Shown here: positions 1-8,985 of the stretch, in pieces
Layout: each line of letters begins with the position of its first letter
Position numbering within the stretch: the first letter of the stretch is position 1
Assembly (NCBI GenBank): GCA_018398815.1
Contig: CM031617.1
Coordinates: forward strand, 1,660,991 to 1,678,490
Direction: 5' to 3'
Length of the DNA stretch: 17,500 nt
Origin: Conus ventricosus
Lineage: Eukaryota > Mollusca > Gastropoda > Neogastropoda > Conidae
The notes under the pieces: model-generated
What the model saw: the letters and a program-made list of their open reading frames with translations, nothing else
What the model was told of the DNA's origin: nothing
The model's database searches: none
Made by a program: the position numbers and the translations under genes

Positions 1-28
1 AGCGGAATTTTCTACAACCTTGAACATA

Positions 29-411
29 TTTTAAAAAGAAATGTTCTTGGTTCCGCAAGACAATATGGACAAACAGATTACAGGACGATGCATTTCGACC
101 TGTTTGGTCTTCTTCAGTAAAACACACAACAATCAGGACAATGAAAACAAAGAAGAGCAAGCAATTATCTTCTCATATTCGGCCAAAAAAGGTGTTAACA
201 ATGTCTTCTTGTTGTCGTAGTGATTTAATGGCTTTTCTTTTTGTTCATCCCATGAAAGGTTACAATGGCTGACTGGTTTTGGATTTTATTGAGTTCATCT
301 CAATGGATTTGTCCCCCACCAACCACCTCTCGACAAATAAAGAAAGCTGAACTCTACATAAAAAAGTTTACCTATACTGTCTTGCGGAACCAATGACATT
401 TCTTTAAAATT
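29..411. mobile_element. Putative MITE-like element with terminal inverted repeats
   Basis: Positions 29-66 and 374-411 are near-perfect inverted copies of each other, about 38 bp each, sharing the core TTGGTTCCGCAAGAC (its reverse complement lies near 380-394). They differ by a few substitutions and a two-base gap. The enclosed 300 bp is AT-rich with no convincing coding sequence. Arm length, total size of about 380 bp and lack of a gene suit a non-autonomous DNA transposon or foldback element. I could not identify a clear target-site duplication, so the superfamily is unknown. It could also be an unrelated hairpin-forming sequence. Confidence 0.5.
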
Positions 412-451
412 GTTTCAATTTCTGCCTCCAGTCAATTTGCTTCGAATCCAG

Positions 452-985
452 CCTTGAAGATGTCAAAAGAACTAGGAGTCTTCATCAGAGCCAAGGGAGA
501 CTACTACACCCCATGGATAAGGCGTCAGATTCTTGTTGCCTTGAAGATGTCAAAAGAACTAGAGTCTTCATACAGAGCCAAGGGAGACTACATACTACGC
601 CCCACAGATAAGGTGTCAGATTCTTGTTGCCTTAAAGAATGTCAAAAGAACTAAGAGTCTTCATACACAGCCAAGGAGACTACTATGCCCCATGGATAAG
701 GTGTCAGATTCTTGTTGCCTTGAAGATGTCAAAAGAACTAGGAGTCTCCATACAGAGCCAAGGAGACTAACTACGCCCCATGGATAAGCCCTCAGATTCT
801 TGTTGCCTTGAAGATGTCAAAAGAACTAGGATCTTCATAACAGAGCCAAGGGAGACTACTACGCCCCATGGATAAGGCGTCAGATTCTTGTTGCCTTGAA
901 GATGTCAAAAGAACTAGGAGTCTTCATACAGACCCAAGGGAGACACTAGCCCCATGGCTAAAGTGTCAGATCTTGTTCTAAGGTC
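452..985 (+). repeat. Tandem array, about 88 bp unit, six copies
   Basis: Copies begin at about 452, 539, 630, 718, 806 and 894, each opening with CCTTGAAGATGTCAAAAGAA. Each includes CCATGGATAAGGCGTCAGAT, which resembles the D-arm/A-box stretch of an arginine tRNA (ATGGATAAGGCGTC). Units differ mostly by one-base indels. The last copy runs directly into a B-box-bearing tRNA-like segment, so the array seems to have grown out of the 5' part of a SINE. Short apparent open frames here are produced by the repeat and are not genes. Confidence 0.9.
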
Positions 986-1044
986 TGGGTTCAAATCCCA
1001 CTGAGACAGCTCTGAGGAAGAGGCTTTCTCTTCGAGTTTTGACG
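948..1044 (+). mobile_element. tRNA-derived SINE head (A-box and B-box)
   Basis: The segment carries an A-box-like TGGCTAAAGTG near 956-966 and a B-box-like GGTTCAAATCC at 988-998, about 32 bases apart, as expected for an internal RNA polymerase III promoter. The text around the A box resembles arginine tRNA, more clearly in the upstream repeat copies (ATGGATAAGGCGTC). A non-tRNA body follows, starting near 1005. It cannot be a working tRNA because the acceptor stem and a proper anticodon arm are absent. A second B-box-like string, GCTTCGAATCC, lies at 439-449 just before the 88 bp array. The family is not recognised. Confidence 0.55.
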
Positions 1045-1559
1045 TATGCAGACTCCAATCCCCTTCTAGTCCTTCAAATGAGCCTTTAATGTATGCAGAC
1101 TACAATCCCCTTCCATCCCTACAAATGAGCCTTTAAACGTATGCAGACTACAATCCCCTTCTAGTCTACAAATGAGCCTTTAACATATGCAGACTACAAT
1201 GCCCTTCCAGTCCTTCACATGAGCCTTTAACGCATGCAGACTCCAATCCCCTTCCAGTCCTTCAAATGAAGCCTTTAACGTATGCAGACTACAATCCCCT
1301 TCCAGTCCTTCACATGAGCCTTTATTTTATGCAGACTAACAATCCCCTTCCAGTCCTTCAAATGAGCCTTTAATGTATGCAGACTACAATCCCCTTCTAG
1401 TCCTACAAATGACCTTTAACTATGCAGACTCCAATCCCCTTCCAGTCCTTCAAATGAGCCTTTAAACGTATGCAGACTACAATCCCCTTCTAGTTCTTTA
1501 CATGAGCCTTTAACGTATGCAGACTACAATCCCCTTCCAGTCCTCAAATGAGCCTTTAG
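1045..1559 (+). repeat. Tandem array, about 48 bp unit, eleven copies
   Basis: The string TATGCAGACTACAATCCCCT or a close variant recurs at about 1045, 1091, 1140, 1186, 1233, 1281, 1328, 1376, 1421, 1469 and 1516. Each copy ends with AATGAGCCTTTAA. The period is 45-49 bases, the spread being one- to two-base indels. It directly follows the tRNA-like head and body, so the likely origin is amplification of the SINE's 3' body. No coding potential is seen. Confidence 0.92.
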
Positions 1560-1736
1560 ACCGAGTTCCCCTGCGCACAGGCATGCACAAAAACCTTGCA
1601 TGCTCGTTGACTTCCGATTCCACTTTGTGGTGACTTGAAGACGATCGTGAGCTAGACACAAACATAAAACACATGCACACTTATGTCACATTTCAACACC
1701 ATCCTCACAGACAGAACAGGGAGACTTTGTTGTTCG
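1560..1736. other. Unassigned spacer between arrays
   Basis: This is single-copy-looking sequence with no supported gene. It contains two nearby GCATGC-type strings (near 1580 and 1598) and an A/C-rich stretch around 1655-1690. I see no splice, promoter or RNA signature worth calling. Confidence 0.4.
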
Positions 1737-3272
1737 AATTAAAGAAAAGCAGAGGATGTTTATAACAAACGTTGGCATTAAAGAAAAGCACATGATGTTT
1801 AAACAAACGTTGTTTGAATTAAAGAAAAGCAGATGATGTTTATACAAACTTGTTGGAATAAAGAAAAGCAGTGGATGTTTATACAAACACTGTTGAATCA
1901 AAGAAAAGCAGATTTTACACAAACGTTGTTGAATTAAAGAAAAGCAATGTTTACACAAACACTGTTGGAATAAAGAAAAGCAGAGGATGTTTTACACAAA
2001 CATTGTTGGAATTAAAGAAAAGCAGAGGATGTTTATACAAACACTGGCATTAAAGAAAAGCAAGGATGTTTATACAAACACTGTTGGAATTAAAGAAAAG
2101 CAGAGATGTTTATATAAACATTGTTGGAATAAAGAGCAGAGGATGTTATACAAACACTGGAATTAAAGAAAAGCAGAGGATGTTTATACATACATTTGAA
2201 TTAAAGAAAAGCACGTGATGTTTACACCATGTTGTTGGAATTTAAAAAAAAAGCAGAAGATGTTTACACAAACGTAGTTGGAATTAAAGAAAAGCAGAAG
2301 AATGTTTACACAAACTAGTTGGAATTAAAGAAAAGCAGAGGATGTTTATACAAACACTGTTGGAATTAAAGAAAAGCAGAGGACGTTATATAAACATTGT
2401 TGGAATTAAAGAGCAGAGGATGTGTATACAAACACTGGAATTAAAGAAAAGCAAGAGATGTTTATACATACATTTGAATTAAAGAAAGCACGTGATGTTT
2501 ACACACATGTTGTTGAATTTAAAAAAAAGCAGAAGATGTTTACACAAACGTAGTTGGAATATAAAGAAAAGCAGAAGATGTTTACACAAACATATTTGGA
2601 ATTAAAGAAAAGCAGAGGATGTTTATACAAACATTGTTGGAATTAAAGAAAAGCAGAGATGTTTATACAAACGTTGGAATTAAAGAAAAGCAGTGGATGT
2701 TTATACAAACGTTGTTGGAATTAAAGAAAAGCAGAGGATGTTTATACAAACGTTGGAATTAAAGAAAAGCAGTGGATGTTTATACAAATGTTGTTGGAAT
2801 TAAAGAAAAGCAGAGGATGTTTATACAAACGTTGGAATTAAAGAAAAGCACAGATGTTTATACAAACATTGTTGGAATTAAAGAAAAGCAGAGGATTTAT
2901 ACAAACACATGTGGAATTAAAGAAAAGCAGAAGATGTTTTATACAAACACTGTTGGAATTAAAGAAAAGCAGAGATGTTTATACAAACACTGTTGGAATT
3001 AAAGAAAAGCAGAGGATGTTTATACAAACACTGTTGAATTAAAGAAAAGCAGAGGATGTTTATACAAACATTGTTGGAATTAAAGAAAAGCAGAAGATGT
3101 TTATACAAACGTTGTTGGAATTAAAGAAAAGCAGAGGATTTATACAAACATTGTTGGAATTAAAGAAAAGCAGAAGATGTTTATACAAACACTGTTGGAA
3201 TTAAAGAAAAGCAGAGGATGTTTAACAAACACTGTTGGAATTACAAGAAAAGCAGAAGATGTTTTATACAAC
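1737..3272 (+). repeat. Tandem array, 41 bp unit, about 36-38 copies
   Basis: The unit is close to GTTGGAATTAAAGAAAAGCA followed by GAGGATGTTTATACAAACACT, 41 bases in all. Many units are 38-44 bases through small indels. Between about 2103 and 2655 a seven-unit block of about 277 bp is duplicated, and around 2640-2860 units alternate between CAAACGTTGGAA and CAAACGTTGTTGGAA junctions. Peptides readable across it (for example LELKKS repeats) only reflect the repeat being nearly a multiple of three. It is non-coding minisatellite downstream of the minus-strand macro-domain gene. Confidence 0.95.
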
Positions 3273-3390
3273 ATTCTTTTCACTTATGGAGGTTGTAGAG
3301 TGAGAGTAATCATACAAGGGAGTGAACAGAAGGAGTGTGTTGTACAAGCTTTTCAATTTCTGCTTGCGGTCACCTTACTTTGAAACTGGA

Positions 3391-3451
3391 GGAAGATAGG
3401 AAGGAAGGAAGGAAGGAAGGAAGGAAGAAAGGAAGGAAAAGGAAGGAAGAA
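3391..3451 (+). repeat. (GGAA)n microsatellite
   Basis: A run of GGAA/GGAAA units, slightly interrupted, lies about 65 bases beyond the predicted stop codon of the minus-strand macro-domain gene. It would therefore fall in that gene's 3' untranslated region as (TTCC)n. The flanks at 3273-3390 and 3452-3516 hold nothing else I can support. I found no well-placed minus-strand AATAAA close by. Confidence 0.9.
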
Positions 3452-3516
3452 AACCCACCGTCACAAAACGGGAAGACGCTGCCGCTGTACATCTTTTCTC
3501 CCATCCTCCATTCGTT

Positions 3517-3708
3517 TCACGCATTTTCTGCCGTTTCCGTCTTGGCCAGCATTTCAGCAGACAGCACAGCGTTGCAGACGACGTTGATGTCGTTGTGGAT
3601 GAAATGACCTCTTCCAGCATGGACAGCGATTTGAAACGATTGTGCCATGCTTCTTCAGTGCCGTGTACAGAGCCAGACACAGTTCTCCCACTGGCACACC
3701 AAAAATAC
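3517..3708 (-). CDS. Terminal exon of a macro-domain protein
   Basis: Reading the minus strand, the acceptor TTGGTCAG at 3709-3716 is followed by codons for IFGVPVGELCLALYTAL, the second half of the macro-domain ADP-ribose-binding loop and its following helix. The first two exon bases complete the Gly codon split by a phase-1 intron from the exon at 8130, giving the family motif ISTG-IFGVPVGE. Further on, EEV, HFIHND and a final helix precede a TGA at 3517-3519. The frame must change twice by one base (between about 3660 and 3625), so this is either a pseudogene or, more likely here, sequencing error. The macro domain is C-terminal: no WWE or PARP catalytic domain follows. Orthology (PARP14/15-like or a stand-alone macro protein) cannot be settled. 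Confidence 0.72.
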
Positions 3709-4492
3709 CTGACCAACACCACACAGTTATACCTCCAATGGGTGCTACCAGCAAATGTGTAAAGAGCTGAAAGGCAAGTCTAGGGCCGCCCAGCTCTGGC
3801 AGAGTACATGGCAGTGCCCTCCCGAAGCAGAAAGAAAAAAAAACGCATTTCTGAAGTAGCACAGTTGCAAAGTGAGGCGACTGCAGCGGAGGTCCAATCA
3901 TTTCTGAAGGCAAATGAAAGTCTGCTGTTGAATGTTAAGCGAACATCAGGCCTGACATTAGAGCTAAAAGTTCTTCAATGATTACATAAAACACAACTAA
4001 AATGCAGTTTCTGGAAGAAAAATTAAAAATCACTTTTTTTTTCTTTTTTGTTTGTTTTGTTTAAATTTAATTTACACATATCTCATACCCTTTAATCTCC
4101 CTTACACTGTGATTGTATTCGAAGTGAAGACGGCTCAAGATTGTCTCCTGAAGTCACTATGGGTTATACTCCTGATTTTGAAGTCACTGAAAACTAGATC
4201 TACCACATGAATCCCATTTTTGGCAGATGGCTGCAGGTATAGTCGGTGTAAGAAACCACAATACAGGTTCTCTACAGGTACAGTCTTCGCATTTAACTTG
4301 AAATCGCCACACATGAGGAATGAAGTCACTGTAAAATTTGCTGTCACTATTTGAAATCTTCTGAAGTCTTCAAACAAAAATGGAACAGAAAGCCACCCTG
4401 GCTCATCCATCTTCCATTTGTATCCTTTTCCATCGGCCATTCCCACTGCCATCAATTTTGCATGTCTTTCTCCCCCTCCTCTAGCCCTGTGA

Positions 4493-4588
4493 CTCGCCTT
4501 TTGTCATAAGCGACATTGTAACAATTGTTTTGCTGTCAGACCTCGCCTTTTGTCATAAGCGACATTGTAACAATTGTTTTGCTGTCAA
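4493..4588 (+). repeat. 49 bp tandem duplication
   Basis: Two consecutive copies begin CTCGCCTTTTGTCATAAGCG at 4493 and 4542 and continue through ACATTGTAACAATTGTTTTG. They are essentially identical apart from the junction bases. Identity this high inside an intron points to a recent duplication, or possibly an assembly artefact. No function is evident. Confidence 0.92.
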
Positions 4589-4974
4589 GCTAACATCTCT
4601 AACATCAACTTTCACATGTATGTATGTCTGTGGTGTCGAACTGACCTGAAGGAAGTGGAGCACTTTGTACCTCCAGCATGGAAGAGTCAGAACTGAGCGC
4701 ATTGTGCAGCCCAATTTAAACTCTTCTTCAAAAATTCGTTGCTCCTCAGAATTAAAAATACGTCAAATCGGCACATAACCGGCACAGTAGCACCCATGTA
4801 TCAAACTAAAAGAGTGAATGGTTTGTGTCCATTGCAGTCATACTGCACATCACTCAATCAAGGTAAAATAACATTGGTCTCTGTGATTCCCTCGCTTCAT
4901 TCATTTCTGGCCTAAATAATGGGGGTATATTTTAGCTCACTCAACAACAACAAAAAAAGAAGACCAAACCCAAA

Positions 4975-6604
4975 TTCTTTTTTTTTTTTAAAGATGAATT
5001 GGGGTTGAAATTCAAGATCTCACCAAGAGGATGTTAAAGGCAAATGAGACTTATCTATTTTTTTTAAAAGATGAATTGGGGTAGAAATTCAAGATCTCAC
5101 CAAGATGGATGTTTTAAGGCAAATGAGATTATCTATTTTTTTAAAAGATGAATTGGGGTTGAAATTCAAGATCTCACCAAGATGGATGTTAAAGGCAAAT
5201 GAGACTTATCTATTTTTTTTAAAGATGAATTGGGTAGAAATTCAAGATCTCACCAAGATGGATGTTAAAGGCAAATGAGACTTATCTATTTTTTTAAAAG
5301 ATGAATTGGGGTTGAAATTCAAGATCTCACCAAGATGGATGTTAAAGGCAAATGAGACTTATCTATTTTTTTAAAAGATGAATTGGGGGTAGAAATTCAA
5401 GATCTCACCAAGATGGATGTTAAAGGCAAATGAGACTTATCTATTTTTTTAAAAGATGAATTGGGTTGAAATTTAAGATCTCACCAAGATGGATGTTAAA
5501 GGCAAATGAGACTTATCTATTTTTTTAAAAGATGAATTGGGGTTGAAAAATTTAAGATCTCACCAAGATGGATGTTAAAGGCAAATGAGATTATCTATTT
5601 TTTTAAAAGATGAATTGGGGTTGAAATTCAAGATCTCACCAAGATGGATGTTAAAGGCAAATGAGACATCTATTTTTTTAAAAGATGAATTGGGGTTGAA
5701 ATTCAAGATCTCACCAAGATGGATGTTAAGGCAAATGAGACTTATCTATTTTTTTAAAAGATGAATTGGGGTTGAAATTCAAGACCTCACCAAGATGGAT
5801 GTTAAAGGCAAATGAGACTTATCTATTTTTTAAAAGATGAATTGGGGTTGAAATTCAAGACCTCACCAAGATGGATGTTAAAGGCAAATGAGACTTATCT
5901 ATTTTTTTTAAAAGATGAATTGGGGTTGAAATTCAAGACCTCACCAAGATGGATGTTAAAGGCAAATGAGACTTATCTATTTTTTTAAAAGATGAATTGG
6001 GTAGAAATTCAAGATCTCACCAAGATGGATGTTAAAGGCAAATGAGACTTATCTATTTTTTTAAAAGATGAATTGGGGTTAGAAATTCAAGACCTCACCA
6101 AGATGGATGTTAAAGGCAAATGAGACTTATCTATTTTTTTAAAAGATGAATTGGGGTAGAAATTCAAGACCTCACCAAGATGGATGTTAAAGGCAAATGA
6201 GACTTATCTATTTTTTTAAAAGATGAATTGGGGTTGAAATCAAGATCTCACCAAGATGGATGTTAAAGGCAAATGAGACTTATCTATTTTTTTAAAAGAT
6301 GAATTGGGGTAGAAATTCAAGACCTCACCAAGATGGATGTTAAAGGCAAATGAGACTTATCTATTTTTTAAAAGATGAATTGGGGTTGAAATTCAAGATC
6401 TCACCAAGATGGATGTTAAAGGCAAATGAGACTTATCTATTTTTTTAAAAGATAATTGGGGTAGAAATTCAAGACCTCACCAAGATGGATGTTAAAGGCA
6501 AATGAGACTTATCTATTTTTTTAAAAGATGAATTGGGGTTGAAATTCAAGATCTCACCAAGATGGATGTTAAAGGCAAATGAGACTTATCTATTTTTTTT
6601 AAAA
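4975..6604 (+). repeat. Tandem array, 76-77 bp unit, 21 copies
   Basis: The anchor GATGAATTGGGG recurs at about 4994, 5070, 5147, 5225, 5300, 5379, 5455, 5533, 5609, 5685, 5761, 5837, 5916, 5991, 6068, 6146, 6223, 6298, 6375, 6451 and 6528. Each unit has a T-run followed by AAAA, then TTGAAATTC or TAGAAATTC, then AAGATCTC or AAGACCTC, then ACCAAGATGGATGTTAAAGG. Variant alternation gives a two-unit, about 153 bp, higher-order period at both ends of the array. It lies wholly within the macro-gene intron. Confidence 0.96.
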
Positions 6605-6861
6605 CTTCTCTTCCCCCTTCCTCCTCTCCCATCCCTGTTTATAAAGTGTGCCAACAAACTGTGAGTGAGAAGCATGAATTCTCAGAATGATTTCCAACAC
6701 AGAAAAAATTCCTAAAAAAAACACACACAAAAATTGGAAGAGGATTGATCAGAGGTGTAGGGATATATAAATATACAAATTAAAAATTACAAGTGAAATT
6801 GTTGATAAAAACCAAGAGTGAAAAGTGAACAACATCCTGTTGTTCTCTTACCCTGTCTCCA

Positions 6862-7407
6862 AAGTGTAAAACACGTATTGTTAAACTCCCAGCACTGATG
6901 ACCACAGTGTAAAACACACACTGTTAAACTCCAGCACTGATGACCACAGTGTAAAACACACACTGTTAAACTCCCAGCACTGATGACCAATGTGTAAAAC
7001 ACATACTGTTAAACTCCCAGCACTGATGACCAATGTTAAAACACATACTGTTAAACTCCCAGCACTGATGACCAATGTGTAAAACACACATTGTTAAACT
7101 CCCAGCACTGATGACCAAAGTGTAAAACACATACTGTTAAACTCCCTGCACCGACGACCAATGTTAACACATACTGTTAAACTCCCAGCACCAACGACCA
7201 ATGTTAACACATACTGTTAAACTCCCTGCACCGACGACCAATGTTAACACATACTGTTAAACTCCCAGCACCGATGACCAATGTTAACACATACTGTTAA
7301 ACTCCCTGCACCGACGACCAATGTTAACACATACTGTTAAACTCCCTGCACCGATGACCAATGTGTAAAACACATACTGTTAAACTGACTGCACCGATGA
7401 CCAATGT
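6862..7407 (+). repeat. Tandem array, about 42 bp unit, 12-13 copies
   Basis: The unit centres on ACACATACTGTTAAACTCCC followed by AGCACTGATGACCAATGT. The left half uses GTGTAAAACACA units of 43-45 bases. From about 7140 onward a shorter form with ATGTTAACACAT takes over, in which CCCTGC and CCCAGC variants alternate, an 84 bp dimer. It is intronic to the macro gene and non-coding. Confidence 0.94.
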
Positions 7408-7635
7408 CTGGAATTTCAGTCTGACACAGCTGTGGGCTAGAACAGCTCAGCACAAACACAGAACTTGGTGGACTTTTCTTGTGTTCATGGTCCTTTCTGC
7501 TAGTTCAGTTTGGTTTGTAGGATCATTTAAAATTCAAGGCGATGGCCTTCTCCCATGACAATGATTGTACTAGTTATTACTACAACTGAAGCGCTGATTT
7601 GTATAAACTTTCCTGGAGCATATTTTTCTTTAGCA

Positions 7636-7670
7636 AAAAAAAAAAAAAAAAAACAGAGAAAAAGAAAAAA
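7636..7670 (+). repeat. Poly(A) tract
   Basis: A run of about 19 A residues is followed by an A-rich stretch (CAGAGAAAAAGAAAAAAA). It could be the tail of a retroposed sequence, but I do not recognise the 230 bases upstream (7408-7635) as a known element. On the transcribed minus strand it is a poly(U) tract. Confidence 0.8.
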
Positions 7671-7723
7671 ATTTGCCCTCCGCCCGACTCCATTCCCCTC
7701 CAAAATAATATATCAGGTATCTA

Positions 7724-7746
7724 CTCTGTGTGTGTGTGTGTGTGTG

Positions 7747-7794
<48 letters not shown>

Positions 7795-7845
7795 GTGCAT
7801 GCATGCGTGTGTGTGTGCGTGCATGCGTGTGCATGCATGCATGCA

Positions 7846-7922
<77 letters not shown>

Positions 7923-7990
7923 TTGTATGTGTGCGAGTGCCATGCATGTGTTTGTGTACACGTACATGCATGCATGTGTGCGTATGTGCG
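7724..7990 (+). repeat. (GT)n microsatellite with GCAT interruptions
   Basis: Long GT runs at about 7724-7798 and 7845-7918 are separated by GCATGCATGC-type stretches, with a degenerate tail to about 7990. In the pre-mRNA of the minus-strand gene it reads as (CA)n about 140-400 bases downstream of the donor at 8129. Open frames on either strand here are artefacts of dinucleotide repetition. Confidence 0.97.
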
Positions 7991-8129
7991 TGCAGGTTCA
8001 TGCACTTGCGCCAGTCCATACAAATTCAAATGCGATCATGCCTGAACAGACCCTCCCACTGGTAATTTCACACCCTCAGGCAAAACTGCCATGCTTCAAT
8101 TAGCGCTACAGAGAGACGGCACTTCTTAC

Positions 8130-8325
8130 CTGTGCTGATGAAAGGAAAGGTGAGCGACTCCAGGTTGAGTTTTTCAGCCATCAGAAGGGAGTTGAGGAAG
8201 GTCTGTGCCAGTTCAAAGACACACCTGTCGGAGTCTTCCTTCCTGTAGATGGGCCCCACCGTGTGGAACACGTACTTCAGGTGATTCAGCTTCCCGTACG
8301 CCCTCGTCTTGACCACCTTCCACAC
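8130..8325 (-). CDS. Macro-domain exon (central part)
   Basis: The minus strand encodes KLNHLKYVFHTVGPIY, then an alpha-helical stretch ending NSLLMAEKLNLESL, then TFPFISTG. These match the macro-domain core: the buried strand with H(T/A)VGP, helix, and strand plus ADP-ribose-binding loop. The exon ends in ACAG at 8130 before GTAAGAAG, a near-consensus donor. The same frame is open from 8337 downward, but the 5' border is uncertain. I place it near 8325 because AG dinucleotides occur there and macro-like similarity starts with VVKTRAYG. The N-terminal part of the fold (GDI and NAAN motifs) must lie in exons I could not find between here and the retroelement, or beyond it. The likely role is binding or hydrolysis of ADP-ribose modifications. 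Confidence 0.78.
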
Positions 8326-8985
8326 CAACCATGACAACCTTTCTTATTTTATTTCATCTCATTTCATTATTATCTTTTTTGGCTATGTCGTAACCTGTGG
8401 AACATGTACTTCAGGTGACTGAAATTCCTGTGTGCCCTTGCCTTGACCACCTTCCACACCAACCATGATCATCTTCTTATTTATTTCATCTCATTCATTA
8501 TTATCTTTTTTGGCTATAACCTGTGGAACATGTACTTCAGGTGATTGAAATTCCTGTGTGCCCCTGCCTTGACCACCTTCCACACTAAACACGATAATTT
8601 TGTTGTTTTTGTTTTTTTTGCTAGGTCTATTTTGTGAATACTTACTTCAGTGATTCAGCTTTCTTATGTTTTCATCTTGAACAAACATGATTTGTAAATT
8701 TTGTTTTGTTTTTGTTGCTGGGGTCACATCGTGTTGACATTTTTTTCCCAGGTGATTCGTCTTCCGCATACGCCTTCATCTTCTCCCTCCTTCCAAACCT
8801 ATCATGAAAAACCTTTTTTTTTTTTTTTGTAAAACCTAATTTAATTAATTTGATTTTTTGCCGGTCATAAGGTGGAATAGTTCTTCAAGTGATGCAGCTC
8901 TCTGTAGCCTTTCTCTTCACCCCTTCCACACTAAACCTGATAATTGTTTTTTCTTTTCTTTTTGCTAGGTCATATCCTACGTTCT
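8263..8985 (-). repeat. Six tandem copies of the macro exon 5' end, five decayed
   Basis: The exon's 5' portion plus flanking intron recurs with anchors like GTGGAACATGTACTTCAGGT at 8263 (the exon itself), 8397, 8523, 8634, 8733 and 8872. Spacing is 99-139 bases. Each copy contains a version of CTTGACCACCTTCCACACC followed by T-rich sequence. The copies at 8397 and 8523 still read, on the minus strand, as a peptide close to the real exon (both keep HLKYMFH). The outer three are strongly diverged. Duplication stops inside the exon, just before TVGP. All copies lie upstream of the intact exon in the transcript. Confidence 0.85.

Larger units (their letters stand above)
3709..8129 (-). other. 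Phase-1 intron of the macro-domain gene
   Basis: The intron runs from a strong donor, CAG|GTAAGAAG (minus strand, GT at 8129-8128), to the acceptor at 3709-3716. It interrupts the Gly codon of the ADP-ribose-binding loop. About half its length is tandem repeats (4975-6604, 6862-7407, 7724-7990). Non-repeat parts at 3717-4490, 4590-4974, 6605-6861 and 7408-7635 show no exon I can support. A 107-codon minus-strand open frame at 4135-4455 lacks a recognisable domain. A T-rich tract (plus strand) lies at 4032-4070. Confidence 0.68.

Noticed and set aside
452..1559. CRISPR-like array
   Set aside because: Units are contiguous with no unique spacers, the context is eukaryotic and no cas genes are present.
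1871..3240. Repeated LELKKS / NTVGIKEKQ peptides as a possible tandem-repeat protein
   Set aside because: Frames break every few units and the unit length is 41, not a multiple of three, so there is no sustained reading frame.
412..3385. Shared TTTCAATTTCTGC string at about 412 and 3352
   Set aside because: The similarity is only about 25 bases with mismatches; too short to claim a common element or a target-site relationship.
4135..4455. 107-codon minus-strand open frame inside the macro-gene intron
   Set aside because: No recognisable domain, no clear splice sites and no link to the flanking exons. The string TGAAGTCACT recurs three times in it, suggesting degenerate repeat sequence. It might be part of an unknown dispersed repeat.
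7555..8103. Long open frames on both strands through the GT tract
   Set aside because: They are CV/HT-type peptides created by a dinucleotide repeat, with no coding support.
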